Origin: DASRFA01 sp035651755
GTDB taxonomy: Bacteria; Desulfobacterota; Binatia; UBA12015
Reading direction: 5' to 3'
NCBI GenBank assembly: GCA_035651755.1
Contig: DASRFA010000013.1
Location: 310,001 to 374,000, forward strand
DNA: 64,000 bases
In this document: positions 19,423 to 28,552 of the stretch, in pieces
How positions within the stretch are numbered: position 1 is the stretch's first letter
Layout: every line of letters begins with the position of its first letter
Program-made: the position numbers and the translations under genes
Notes under the pieces: generated by a model
What the model was told of the DNA's origin: nothing
The model's database searches: none
What the model saw: only the letters and a program-made list of their open reading frames with translations

Positions 19423-19467
19423 CCGGCGCTTCACTCCGGGCGCCGCCCGGGACCGGCGCGCCGCCCG

Positions 19468-19833
19468 TCAGCAGTTCGCCGCGACGAGGCTCACGATTGC
19501 CTCCGGATCGACCGGCTTCTCGAGGCCATCCACGCCGAGCTCGTCCCGGATCTCCCGCGCCGTCCGGATCGCCGACACGATGACGACCGGAATGTCGCGG
19601 AAGCGCGCGTCGGCGAGCTGACGCGTGCGAAACTCGAACCCGTCCATTCGCGGCATCGCGAGATCGAGAACGATGAGGCACGGGCGCAAGCCGCTCTCGA
19701 GGCGGTTGAACGCGTCTCGGCCGTCCATCGCGTAGGCCACCAGGTAGCCCGCGCGGCGGAGCACGATACCGATGAAGTCGCGCTGGTCTTCGTTGTCCTC
19801 GACGATGAGGACGGGCCGTGGGTCGATGGTCAT
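19468..19833 (-). CDS. Single-domain response regulator (CheY-like)
   Basis: 121 residues from ATG 19833, the length of an isolated receiver domain. VLIVEDNEDQRD gives the acidic pair, LIVLDLAMPRMDG the phospho-acceptor Asp, VVIVSA the switch Ser and LEKPV the conserved Lys. It has no output domain, so it must act by binding another protein or by passing phosphate on. It converges on the PAS kinase gene, whose stop lies 45 bases away, and that kinase is the obvious candidate partner. The last residues (AANC) end in a Cys. Confidence 0.9.
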   Translation of the reverse strand: MTIDPRPVLIVEDNEDQRDFIGIVLRRAGYLVAYAMDGRDAFNRLESGLRPCLIVLDLAMPRMDGFEFRTRQLADARFRDIPVVIVSAIRTAREIRDELGVDGLEKPVDPEAIVSLVAANC

Positions 19834-19987
19834 CGGGGGGCGACCTCGGCCACCCACCTTGCCGCGAAGGTCATTGAGTCGGAAGCACGGCTCGTGAGCC
19901 GGGAGACGACGCCGGATCGTTCCCGGACCCTCCGGTCGAATCCGGCACGCGAGATGCCGCAAGAGCTCTTGCGGCACGCTCTCCGCG

Positions 19988-21079
19988 ATGCGAGATCGGA
20001 GGATGGCGCGCGCGCGCCGTCGTGAAAATTTGTCGAACGGCTCCGCTCGCCGTTCGCCGCCCGCCGCTCGGCCGTCGCGGCGCTCCCGGCGTCCGACCTA
20101 TGGCGCGGCCGGTCGCCTCGTGCGCGCGTTCGTCGCGCTTCTCCGGGCGCCGCACGGCCGCGAGCTCGGAGCGCTCGCCGAAGAGCTCGGCGTCTCTCGC
20201 AAGACCGCGGAGCGCTACGCGCGGGTGCTCGTGCGCGACGTGCCGGGTCCGGACGGCGCGCCGCTCGTCGAGATGCTGCGGCGCGACGGCCGCGTCGTGC
20301 TGCGGCTGCGCGGCACCGCCGCCGAGGGCATCGACTCGACCGAGTTCCAGGCGGCGTCGATCTTCTTCGCGGCGAGCGCGCTCCGGTCGCTGCGCGGGAC
20401 CGTCCTCGCCGACGGGGCGGACGAGGTCTGGGACCGCTTCAAGCAGAAGCTGCCGCCCCGCACGCGGGACGCGCTCGACCACGTCGAGCGCAAGTTCCAC
20501 TACGTTCCCTTCGCGGCGAAGGACTACGCCGGGCTCGAGGAGCGGCTCGACGTCCTCCTGAAGGCCGTCCTCCGGAACGAGGTGCTCGAGCTGCGCTACC
20601 GCCGGCCGGACGGCCGGACCCATCTCCACCGGTTCTCGCCCTACACCTTCGTCCTCTATCGCGACGCGCTCTACCTGCTCGGCCAGTCGAGCCGGCACGC
20701 GCGCCCGGTCCACCTCGCGGTCGACCGGATCGCCGAAGCGCGCCGGACCGGCGACCGCTATGCGTACCCGGCCGACTACGATCCCGGGCGCGCGCTCGAG
20801 GGCGTGCTCGGCATCTGGGGCGGAGACGAGATCGAGGTGGCCCTCCGCCTGACCGGTCGCGCCGCCGAGCAGATCCCCGAGCGCCGCCTGCACCCGACGC
20901 AGACGTTCGCGCCGCTCCGCGCCGGAGCACTCGAGATGCGGCTTCGCGTCCGCGGCTGGCAGGAGCTCGCGTGGTGGATCCTGTCGTGGGGCGCCGACGT
21001 GGAGGTGCTCGAGCCGCCCGCGCTCCGCCGCTGGGTGAAGCGCGCGGTGGAGTCGGCGGCGGCGCTCTACGCGCGCTGA
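19988..21079 (+). CDS. WYL-domain transcriptional regulator (YafY/PafC type)
   Basis: Up to 363 residues; ATG 19988 and ATG 20003 are both possible, and the first 35 residues are unusually basic and low in complexity. A winged helix-turn-helix (GALAEELGVSRKTAERYARVLV) near residues 55-85 is followed by the WYL domain with HRFSPYTFVLYRDALYLLGQ and HLAVDRIAEARRTG, then a C-terminal extension (WQELAWWILSWGADVEVLEP). WYL regulators sense a ligand, often nucleic acid or a nucleotide, and control DNA-damage, defence or metabolic genes. Its target is not evident. The two-component operon starts about 60 bases downstream on the same strand. Confidence 0.88.
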   Translation: MRDRRMARARRRENLSNGSARRSPPAARPSRRSRRPTYGAAGRLVRAFVALLRAPHGRELGALAEELGVSRKTAERYARVLVRDVPGPDGAPLVEMLRRDGRVVLRLRGTAAEGIDSTEFQAASIFFAASALRSLRGTVLADGADEVWDRFKQKLPPRTRDALDHVERKFHYVPFAAKDYAGLEERLDVLLKAVLRNEVLELRYRRPDGRTHLHRFSPYTFVLYRDALYLLGQSSRHARPVHLAVDRIAEARRTGDRYAYPADYDPGRALEGVLGIWGGDEIEVALRLTGRAAEQIPERRLHPTQTFAPLRAGALEMRLRVRGWQELAWWILSWGADVEVLEPPALRRWVKRAVESAAALYAR

Positions 21080-21141
21080 GGCGTTGCGGAGCGCGCCCGC
21101 GACGCTTTCCCTCGCGGGCGCCACTGGCTAGCCTCCCAGCC

Positions 21142-21819
21142 GTGCGGGTGCTCGTGATCGAGGACGACGAGGAGGCGGCGCGCTACGTGGTGAAGGGCCT
21201 CGCCGAGAGCGGTCACGTCGCCGACCACGCGGCCGACGGCACGCGCGGCCTCGAGCTCGCGCTCAGCGGTCCGTACGACGTCCTCGTCGTCGACCGGATG
21301 CTCCCGAAGCTCGACGGCGTCGCGATCGTCGCGGCGCTCCGCCGGAGCGGCATCACCATCCCGGTGCTCGTCCTGAGCGCGCTCGGGCGCGTGGAGGATC
21401 GCGTCGAGGGCCTCAAGTCGGGAGCCGACGACTACCTCCCGAAGCCGTTCGCGTTCGCGGAGCTGCTCGCGCGCCTGGAAGCGCTGGTGCGGCGCGCGAA
21501 GCCGGAAGCCGCGGAGACGCGGCTCCGCGTCGCGGACCTCGAGCTCGACGTCGTCCGCCGCACCGTGCGCCGCGGCGGCGCCGCGATCGACCTGAAGCCG
21601 CGCGAGTTCCGGATCCTCGAGTATTTGATGCGACACGCCGGACAGGTCGTGACGCGGACGATGCTGCTCGAGAACGTCTGGGACTACCAGTTCGACCCGC
21701 AGACGAACGTGATCGACGTCCACATGAGCCGCCTGCGCCAGAAGATCGACGGCGAGGGCGATCGCCCGCTGCTGCAGACGGTGCGCGGCGCCGGGTATCG
21801 CCTGCGGAGCGAGGCGTGA
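21142..21819 (+). CDS. OmpR-family response regulator
   Basis: 225 residues from GTG 21142. The receiver has IEDDEEA, the phospho-acceptor in LVVDRMLPKLDG, and Lys in LPKPFAFAELLAR. The C-terminal winged helix shows LKPREFRILEYLMRHAGQVVTR, NVIDVHMSRLRQKID and VRGAGYRL, all typical of OmpR/PhoB. The stop overlaps the kinase start (GTGA at 21816-21819), so regulator and kinase are made together. The similarity is closest to heavy-metal or antibiotic-stress regulators such as CusR and QseB, which hints at an envelope or metal signal. Confidence 0.93.
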   Translation: MRVLVIEDDEEAARYVVKGLAESGHVADHAADGTRGLELALSGPYDVLVVDRMLPKLDGVAIVAALRRSGITIPVLVLSALGRVEDRVEGLKSGADDYLPKPFAFAELLARLEALVRRAKPEAAETRLRVADLELDVVRRTVRRGGAAIDLKPREFRILEYLMRHAGQVVTRTMLLENVWDYQFDPQTNVIDVHMSRLRQKIDGEGDRPLLQTVRGAGYRLRSEA

Positions 21820-23267
21820 GCGACGAACCCCCTCGGCGATCGAGCCTGATCGTCCGCTTCACGGTCGCGTACGCGGCGCTCGCGAGCCTCATCATGGCGG
21901 GAGCGCTCGGGTTTCTCTACTGGTCGACGCGCGACGCCCAGCGACGGGTCGTCGACCGGGAAGTGAAGTCCGAGATGGATCGGCTCTGGCCCGCGCTCCA
22001 GAATCGCACCGTCTCGGAGAAGGTGTCGGTGCTCACGACCTGGACCGAGGCCGAAGGCCACTTCGTGGTGTGGTCGCTCATGAGCCGGACGCGCGAGCGG
22101 ATCGCGGGCAACGTGCCGTCGCTGCCGGCCGAGATCGCCGCCGAGTCCGAGGATTTCGAGTTCCCCATCCCGGCAGAGCCGGGTGCTTCGGCACAGCCGG
22201 AGTACGCGCGCGGCCGGGTCGTCCAGCTCTCCTCCGGCGAGCGGCTTCTCATCGCCCGAAACGTGACCGACCTGAAGGAGTTCGGCGGGCGCATCGCACG
22301 CGCGTCGATCTGGGCGTTCGGCGCGACGCTCGTCCTCGCGGTCGCGGCGGGCTACGGGTTCAGCCGCAGCGTCGCGCGGCGTCTCGACGCCATCAACCGC
22401 AGCAGCGAGGCGATCCTCGCCGGCGACCTCGCGCGACGGATCCCGGTCGGCGAGCCCGGTGACGAGTTCGACGAGCTCGCGGCGAACCTGAACCGCATGC
22501 TCGATCGGCTCGAGAGCCTCATGCGCGGCATGCGCGAGGTCGCCGACGACATCGCCCACGACATGCGAAGCCCGATCTCCCGCCTGCGGAGCCGGAGCGA
22601 GGTGACGCTCATGGGTCCGCCGGACGCCGGCGCCTATCGCCAGGCGCTCGAGCAGACCGTCAAGGACGCTGACGACGTCCTGGCGATGCTGAACGCGCTC
22701 CTCAAGATCGCGCTCGCCGAGTCGGGAGAGCCGCGCGACCGCTTCACCGAGGTCGACGTCGCGGCCGTGGTGCGGGACACCGCCGAGGTCTACGAGCCGC
22801 TGGCGGAGGACAAGGGCATCGCGCTCGAGGTCGGGGCGCCCGCGCCCGTCCGCCTCCGCGGCGAGCCGCACCTCCTCTCGCAGGCGGTCGCGAACCTCCT
22901 CGACAATGCCGTCAAGTACGTCCCGGCCGGCGGCCACGTGCGGGTTTCGGCGGAGAGCGACGGCCGGCGCGCGCGCGTGGTCGTCGCCGACGACGGCCCC
23001 GGGATCCCGGAGTCGTTTCGCGAGAAGGCGTTCGACCGCTTCAGCCGTCTCGAGGCGAGCCGCTCCGCGCCCGGGAGCGGTCTCGGCCTGAGCCTCGTCC
23101 GGGCCGTCGTCCGCCTGCACGGCGGCACCGTGACGCTCGCCGACCGGAGCCCCGGCCTCGAGGTCGCGATCGAGCTGCCGCACGACGCGCGCACCAGCCA
23201 TCGGGCTGCCGCAGCCGCCGATCGCGCCGCGCCGGCCGCGGCGGACCGCGCGACGGCTCGCACGTGA
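21816..23267 (+). CDS. HAMP-domain sensor histidine kinase
   Basis: 483 residues from GTG 21816, overlapping the regulator stop. Two membrane helices (about 12-32 and 160-182) enclose a periplasmic domain of roughly 130 residues. A HAMP domain follows (INRSSEAILAGDLARRIPVG), then the H-box DDIAHDMRSPISRLRSRSE, an N-box NLLDNAVKYV, DDGPGIP and SGLGLSLVRAVV. The C-terminus is an Ala-rich tail. The general build is that of CusS/QseC kinases. The tail after the ATPase domain (AAAADRAAPAAADRATART) is low complexity and carries no motif. Confidence 0.92.
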   Translation: MSDEPPRRSSLIVRFTVAYAALASLIMAGALGFLYWSTRDAQRRVVDREVKSEMDRLWPALQNRTVSEKVSVLTTWTEAEGHFVVWSLMSRTRERIAGNVPSLPAEIAAESEDFEFPIPAEPGASAQPEYARGRVVQLSSGERLLIARNVTDLKEFGGRIARASIWAFGATLVLAVAAGYGFSRSVARRLDAINRSSEAILAGDLARRIPVGEPGDEFDELAANLNRMLDRLESLMRGMREVADDIAHDMRSPISRLRSRSEVTLMGPPDAGAYRQALEQTVKDADDVLAMLNALLKIALAESGEPRDRFTEVDVAAVVRDTAEVYEPLAEDKGIALEVGAPAPVRLRGEPHLLSQAVANLLDNAVKYVPAGGHVRVSAESDGRRARVVVADDGPGIPESFREKAFDRFSRLEASRSAPGSGLGLSLVRAVVRLHGGTVTLADRSPGLEVAIELPHDARTSHRAAAAADRAAPAAADRATART

Positions 23268-23295
23268 GCGCTGCCGCAAGACGGGAGACTTCCGC

Positions 23296-25347
23296 TCACG
23301 CCGCGCGCGAGCGCTCCGGCGACCGGTCCGAAGGATAGAGCGGCGGCAGCGCGTTCGCCGTCGGTTCGGCATTCATCGCGGACCTGCCGGGACGCGCGGC
23401 CGCGAGCGCGCGCGCGAGCGCGCGCCCGTCCCACGCGCCGTCGGTCCGGCCGTAGAGCCGGCCGTCGAGCGCGGCGAGCTCGCGGGCGAGCTCGCCGTCG
23501 CTCAGCCGGCGCGCGACGTCCGCCGTGCTTCGCGGCGGGGCGTCGGGCCACACGACGCGTCCCCAGGTCAGGATCGCGTCGCGCGCCGCGCGCGGGTCTC
23601 CGGTCTCGCAGGCCGTGCGCACGCGAGACAGGAGCCGCGCCGGCGACTCGGACGCGGGGGAGGTCGCGTCCGGGGTGGGGGGCGCCGCCGCCGCGCCCCG
23701 GCGGCGGAACGCGAGCAGCGTTCCACCGGCAAGGAGGAGGGCAGCGGCGGCGGCGCCGAGCACGACGGCTCCGGAAAGCGGCCGGGCGGCCGCAGTCGGG
23801 GGGTCGGAGTCCGTCGCACTGGTCGTGACAGCCTTGGAATCGTCCTTTGAAGAGGAGGGGTTGGCGCTCTTCTGCTCGGGAGCGCGCTCCGGTGGTGCGG
23901 CGGCGGTGGTCGCGCCCGCGGCCGGCAGCACGTCGATCGTGTCCTCGGGAAGGCGCGCCGTGCGCATCTTCTCGGCGGCGACGTCCCACCACCGCACCTC
24001 GACCGCGGGCAGCGTCGTGCGGCCGGGCGCGGTCGGCACGAGGCTCACCGACTGCTCGAGGACGGAGATCGTTCCGTCGTCGCTCGGGAGCGTGCCGTCG
24101 CGCGTTCCTTCCGGGTACTGCCGCACGCCGGCGGGCGCCGGGATCTCGAAGCGCGGGAGCTGCTCGGCCGCGCTGCCGAGAGCCCGCAGCGCGATCGTGC
24201 GGGTGATCGATTCGCCGACGCGGAAGGTCGGCTTGGCAGGAGTCCACGACTGGGAAAGCTCGACCGAGCGCGCCGGCAGGAACCACTCGCCGGCCGCCTC
24301 GGCCGGGCGCGCCTTCACGTGCAGCGCGACCGGGTTCGATCGCACGCGCACCTGACGGCCGCCCATCATTCGCTCCATGAGCTCGGCAGCGGACGGGAAG
24401 CCGGCGAAGCCGCCGAACGCGTCGTCGAACGGGTCGTCCGCGAGCGCGTCGTCGAGATCGTCGAGGGAGCCGAACGGATCGACCGCGCGACGGCCGGAGC
24501 GCGCCGCGCGCTGCGGCTGCGCGCGCGGGACGCGGGCCTGGAGGGTGACCGGCGGGATCACGAGGTCGCCGCTCGCGTCGGGCACGACCGTGAAGTCGCG
24601 CTCGTGCACGCGGTAGCGCCGGCCGTTCCGGGTCGCCTCGTGCGTCTCGACGTCGCCGACCGGCGTGAAGCGGAGGTTCTCCGCCGACGGCTCGCTGATC
24701 GCGCCGTCGCGGATGCCGACGCCGTCCCAGACGCGGACGGTGTAGCGCACTTCGCCCTGGACGATCGGCGCGCTGTCGTCGACCGTCGCTTCGACGAAGA
24801 GGTCGGGCGTGCCGGTCGGCGCTGCCGAGCCGGCCGCGGTGGGCGCGTTCGCCGCGGCGCCCGCACCCGCTGTGCTCGCGCCCGGCGATGCCGCCGTCCC
24901 GCGGCCGGCCTGCGACCCGCTTCCGCCGGTCGCCCGTGGGCTCGCGGACGCCGGTCGGACGTCGATCGCGATCGGCTCGCTGGTCGCGTCGCCGGCCCGG
25001 ATCGCGGGGATCGTGAGCGCGCCCGTCGATCGCGGCGACAGCGTGACGATCCAGTCGACCGACGCCTCGCTCCGCCCATTCACGACCGAGAGGCGCTGGC
25101 TCTGCCGGGTGCCGACGACGTCGAAGTCCTTCGCGAGGACGGAAAGGTCGGGCGCCGCGCTCGGGGGATCGCCGGCGGCGCGCAGCAGCAGGTCGAACGT
25201 GTCGCCCTCGTCCAGCGTCGCCTGCGAAGCACGCGCTCGCAGCTCGGTCGCCGCGTGCGCGGGCCCGGCCGCCGCAATGCCCGTCGCGAGCGCGATGGCG
25301 AGCGCGATCGCCGCCATTCCTCCGATGTGTCGATGTGCCGTGCGCAT
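23296..25347 (-). CDS. batD: BatD-like membrane protein
   Basis: 683 residues from ATG 25347, with AGGAAAGG upstream. A signal peptide (about 1-32) precedes beta-sandwich domains of BatD type: LDEGDTFDLLLRAAGDPP, FDVVGTRQSQRLSVVNGR and IVTLSPRSTGALTIPAI, then a long Gly/Ala/Thr linker and further strands ending in VEVRWWDVAAEKM. A single membrane helix (about 555-578) leads to a cytoplasmic tail. It is the last gene of the moxR-bat operon, 62 bases after batBC. Bat proteins were named for aerotolerance in Bacteroides and may form an envelope chaperone or protease complex with the vWA proteins; the exact role is unsettled. Confidence 0.85.
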   Translation of the reverse strand: MRTAHRHIGGMAAIALAIALATGIAAAGPAHAATELRARASQATLDEGDTFDLLLRAAGDPPSAAPDLSVLAKDFDVVGTRQSQRLSVVNGRSEASVDWIVTLSPRSTGALTIPAIRAGDATSEPIAIDVRPASASPRATGGSGSQAGRGTAASPGASTAGAGAAANAPTAAGSAAPTGTPDLFVEATVDDSAPIVQGEVRYTVRVWDGVGIRDGAISEPSAENLRFTPVGDVETHEATRNGRRYRVHERDFTVVPDASGDLVIPPVTLQARVPRAQPQRAARSGRRAVDPFGSLDDLDDALADDPFDDAFGGFAGFPSAAELMERMMGGRQVRVRSNPVALHVKARPAEAAGEWFLPARSVELSQSWTPAKPTFRVGESITRTIALRALGSAAEQLPRFEIPAPAGVRQYPEGTRDGTLPSDDGTISVLEQSVSLVPTAPGRTTLPAVEVRWWDVAAEKMRTARLPEDTIDVLPAAGATTAAAPPERAPEQKSANPSSSKDDSKAVTTSATDSDPPTAAARPLSGAVVLGAAAAALLLAGGTLLAFRRRGAAAAPPTPDATSPASESPARLLSRVRTACETGDPRAARDAILTWGRVVWPDAPPRSTADVARRLSDGELARELAALDGRLYGRTDGAWDGRALARALAAARPGRSAMNAEPTANALPPLYPSDRSPERSRAA

Positions 25348-25409
25348 GTCCGGAACCTTTCCTCGTCCTGTCGGTCGTCCTCGTCGCCTGAAGCGAAGCG
25401 CGGCGCGCG

Positions 25410-27473
25410 TCATTGCCGGGCGAGCGCGCTCTCGGCGAAGTGCCGCCGGATGCGGGCGCGCAGGAGGCCGCCCGGGTCGTCCGGGACCTGGCGGAGCTTC
25501 TGCTCGCGCGCCTGCTCCTCCTCGGTCGTGGGTACGCGGGCTGCCGGGCGATCGGACTCCGCGCTGCGGCTCTGCGCGTCGCGGTCTGCGTCGCCCTGCA
25601 GGGCTCGCGTCACGCGATCGGCGAGCGACTCGCCCGCGGCCGGCTGATCGCCGTTCTTCTCGTCGGGCTTCCGCGGCGGTGGCGACGTCTCCGCATCGGC
25701 GCGGCGCGCGTCGTCGGCGCGACCGCTCGCGTCGGAAGCGGTCGCTTTCGCTTGCTCGCGCGCGTCTGCGGCTTCGGCTTGCGGTTCGCCTTCCTGCTGC
25801 TGCTTCTCGGACGACGCGCTCGCGTCGCCGCCGCCGCCCTGCGGCGAGTTCTGCTCGTCGGGCTTCTTCTCCTGCGACGCGGTCTGATTCTCGCTGCCCT
25901 GGTCTTGGCCGCCGTGCGACCCGCCGTTCGAGTCGGCCTGGCTCTTCTCGCTGGCCGACGCGGACGCGTTCTGCTGTCGGTCCTTCTGCTCGTCGCCACC
26001 GCCGCCGGACTGCGCCTCGGATTGCCGCTGGCCGCCCCCGCCCTGCGCGCTCTCGTTCTTCTGTTGCTGCTGCTTCTGCTGCTCCTGCTGCTTCTGCTTC
26101 CGCTGCTCGAGGAGCCGCTTCACGAGCTCGCGGTTCGCCTTCGCGTCCTCGTGATCGGGCTGCTGCGCGATCGCCTCGTCGTAGGCCGCGATCGCGTCCT
26201 CGAGCTTGCCGGCGCGCGCGAGCGAGTTGCCGAGGTTGTACCGGTTGTCGGCGCCTTCGAGCTTCGCATAGCGCTCGACCGCGGCGTCGTAGGCGCCGCC
26301 CTGGTAGGCCGCGGCCGCCTTCCACGCCGGGTCTTCGAAAAGCTTTTCCGCGCTGCCGGGGTCGCCGGTCGCGAGCGCCGCCTGCGCCTGCTGATCGCGC
26401 GTCGCCCAGAGGTCGTCCCAGGTGCTCGCGCGCGCGCCGCGCGGATCGCCGAGGAGGACCGCGAGCGCGAGCGCGACGAGCCAGCCGCGGCGGAACGCGA
26501 GCGGCGCGAGCGCGAGCGGGATCGCGAGGAGCCACACGCCCGCGTCGCGCCAGGTGTCCGCGTTGGCCGACGCGCGCTTCGCATCGGAAGTGGAATCCGA
26601 GAGCGGCTCCGCGAGGAGGCGCGCGACGTCGTCGTTGCCGGGCGTCGCGATCTCGAAGCGGCCGCCGCCCGCCGAAGCGAGCGCGCCGAGCTCGCCGGCG
26701 TCGACCCGCGACACGACCGGCGATCCGCTCGCGTCCTTCACGAGGCGCGCGCGCGCGTCGACCGCGGGAGCGCCGTCCTTCGTCCCCACGCCGAGCACGG
26801 ACACCTTGCGGCCGTGCGCCGCCAAGGTGCGCGCCGCGGCGATCGCGGCGTCGCGATCGTCGCCGGGCGAAGCCGTCAAGACGACGACGTTCCCGCCTGG
26901 CATGCCGGCCTGCGCGAGGAGCGCGTCGGCCGCGGCGAGCGCGCGATCGGGACGGCTCTGGCGGCCCGGCATGATCCCGCTCGTCAGGCTCGGCACCATC
27001 TCTGCGATCACGCGTCCGTCGTCCGTCAACGGGGACGCGACGAACGGCTCGTCGGCGTAGAGCACGAGCGCGACCTGGCCGCCCTTGGCGGCGTCGAGGA
27101 CGTCCTGCAGCTTGTGGCGCGCGTGCGCGAGCCGCGACGGCGTCAGGTCCGCGACGTCCATGGCCGGCGACGTGTCGAGCAGCACGACTGTCGGCTGGAT
27201 CGCCTTCCAGGTCGGCTGCGGGATCCGCTCCCAGGTCGGGCCGGCCATCGCGACCGCCGCCGCGATCCACCCGGTTGCGAGGGCCCAGAGCGGCCAGCGG
27301 CGGATCGGGCGCTCCTCGTCGAGCAGGAGGAAGCGGAGCAGATGCGGATCGACGACGCGGCGCCACGCGCTTCCGCGCACCGACGAGCGGGCGGCTGCCC
27401 ACACGACCAGCGCCGCGGGCACGAGCGCGAGAAGCCACGCCGGCCGGAGGAAGTGCAACGTCTCGGAGATCAT
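25410..27473 (-). CDS. batB: BatB-BatC fusion: vWA protein with C-terminal TPR and Gln-rich region
   Basis: 687 residues from ATG 27473, overlapping the batA stop (ATGA). Two N-terminal membrane helices (about 12-28 and 60-78) lead to a vWA domain (about 94-290) and a third hydrophobic block (about 305-335). A TPR region follows (DNRYNLGNSLARAGKLEDAI, about 345-440). The last 240 residues are low complexity, rich in Gln, Gly, Glu and Ser. BatB and BatC are separate proteins in many bacteria and fused here. The metal-binding MIDAS motif is decayed: D100-T-S-P-A instead of DxSxS, and TASPG (200-204) instead of TDG, so divalent-metal-dependent ligand binding is doubtful. Confidence 0.85.
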   Translation of the reverse strand: MISETLHFLRPAWLLALVPAALVVWAAARSSVRGSAWRRVVDPHLLRFLLLDEERPIRRWPLWALATGWIAAAVAMAGPTWERIPQPTWKAIQPTVVLLDTSPAMDVADLTPSRLAHARHKLQDVLDAAKGGQVALVLYADEPFVASPLTDDGRVIAEMVPSLTSGIMPGRQSRPDRALAAADALLAQAGMPGGNVVVLTASPGDDRDAAIAAARTLAAHGRKVSVLGVGTKDGAPAVDARARLVKDASGSPVVSRVDAGELGALASAGGGRFEIATPGNDDVARLLAEPLSDSTSDAKRASANADTWRDAGVWLLAIPLALAPLAFRRGWLVALALAVLLGDPRGARASTWDDLWATRDQQAQAALATGDPGSAEKLFEDPAWKAAAAYQGGAYDAAVERYAKLEGADNRYNLGNSLARAGKLEDAIAAYDEAIAQQPDHEDAKANRELVKRLLEQRKQKQQEQQKQQQQKNESAQGGGGQRQSEAQSGGGGDEQKDRQQNASASASEKSQADSNGGSHGGQDQGSENQTASQEKKPDEQNSPQGGGGDASASSEKQQQEGEPQAEAADAREQAKATASDASGRADDARRADAETSPPPRKPDEKNGDQPAAGESLADRVTRALQGDADRDAQSRSAESDRPAARVPTTEEEQAREQKLRQVPDDPGGLLRARIRRHFAESALARQ

Positions 27474-28552
27474 GCCGTCACCTCGTGAGCCGAGCTCGCC
27501 GATGCCGACGACGACGCCGTCGCTGACGACGCCGTCGCCGACGACGCTGAAGCGCTCGTCCGCGAGAGCGACGGCGCGACCTGCAGGAGGCCGATCCCGA
27601 GGCTCAGCGCGAGCGCGACGCCGAGCGGCCACTGGAAGAGCTGGCGCGTCGGCCGGACGTACAGAGGCTCGGCCGTCGCCGGCTCGAGGGCGTCGATCTG
27701 GCGGTAGATGCTCGCGAGCCCCTCCGCGTTCTTCGCGCGGAAGTAGGCGCCGCCGGTCGCGTCCGCGATCTCGCGCAGCGTCCGCTCGTCGAGGTCGGCC
27801 GACGGGTTCACGATCTCCTGTCCGAAGAAGCCGGAGACCGCCATGCGATCCGCGCCGACGCCGATCGTGTAGACGCGCACGCCTTCTGCGGCCGCGAGCT
27901 TTGCCGCCTCGACCGGCTGGATCGCGCCGGCGTTGCTCGCGCCGTCCGTCAGGAGCACGACGACGCGGCTCTCGGCCGGACGGTCCTTCAGGCGCTTGAC
28001 GGCGAGCGCGAGCGCGTCGCCGATCGCCGTGTCCTCGCCCGCGAGCCCGACCGACGCGTCGCCGAGGAGGCTTCGCACCGTTTCGCGATCGAAGGTGAGC
28101 GGCGCCTGCAGGTACGGGCGCGTGCCGAAGAGGACGAGGCCGACGCGGTCGCCGTCGCGGCGGGCGAGGAAGTCGTCGGCGACCTCCTTCACGACCGTGA
28201 GTCGATCGGCCGGCTGGCCCGCGACCGTGAAGTCCTCGCGCGCCATGCTTCCGGAGAGGTCGATCGTGAGCAGCAGATCTCGCCCGGCGGCCGCGACGGG
28301 CTGCGGCTCGCCGGCCCACTGCGGGCGCGCGGCGGCGACGACGAGCGCGATCCACGAGAGCGCCATCGCGGCGACCAGCGCCCGGCGAGCGCGCGCGCTC
28401 GCGAGCGGGCCGCGCGCGATGCCGGCGATCGCGTCGAAGAAGGGAACCCGCAGCGCTCCGGCGCGCGTCTCGGGCGCCGCCGGCCAGAAGCGCCGGACGA
28501 CGAGCGGGAGCGGGAGGAGGGCGAGGGCCCAGGGCCAAGCGAGCTCGATCAT
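27470..28552 (-). CDS. batA: BatA-like vWA-domain membrane protein
   Basis: 360 residues from ATG 28552, overlapping the DUF4381 gene's stop by ATGA. Two N-terminal membrane helices (about 5-22 and 58-76), then a vWA domain with a complete MIDAS: D98-L-S-G-S102, T175 in AGEDTAIGDAL and T202-D-G. A C-terminal membrane helix (about 312-330) is followed by a tail of Ser/Ala/Thr repeats. In the Bat system BatA and BatB are thought to interact; here BatA has the intact metal site and the fused BatB does not. Located in the inner membrane with the vWA domain between helices 2 and 3. Confidence 0.9.
   Translation of the reverse strand: MIELAWPWALALLPLPLVVRRFWPAAPETRAGALRVPFFDAIAGIARGPLASARARRALVAAMALSWIALVVAAARPQWAGEPQPVAAAGRDLLLTIDLSGSMAREDFTVAGQPADRLTVVKEVADDFLARRDGDRVGLVLFGTRPYLQAPLTFDRETVRSLLGDASVGLAGEDTAIGDALALAVKRLKDRPAESRVVVLLTDGASNAGAIQPVEAAKLAAAEGVRVYTIGVGADRMAVSGFFGQEIVNPSADLDERTLREIADATGGAYFRAKNAEGLASIYRQIDALEPATAEPLYVRPTRQLFQWPLGVALALSLGIGLLQVAPSLSRTSASASSATASSATASSSASASSAHEVTA

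Noticed and set aside
26040..26110. CTGCTGCTT/CTTCTGC simple repeats
   Set aside because: They encode the Gln/Lys-rich stretch of the BatB-BatC protein and need no separate explanation.
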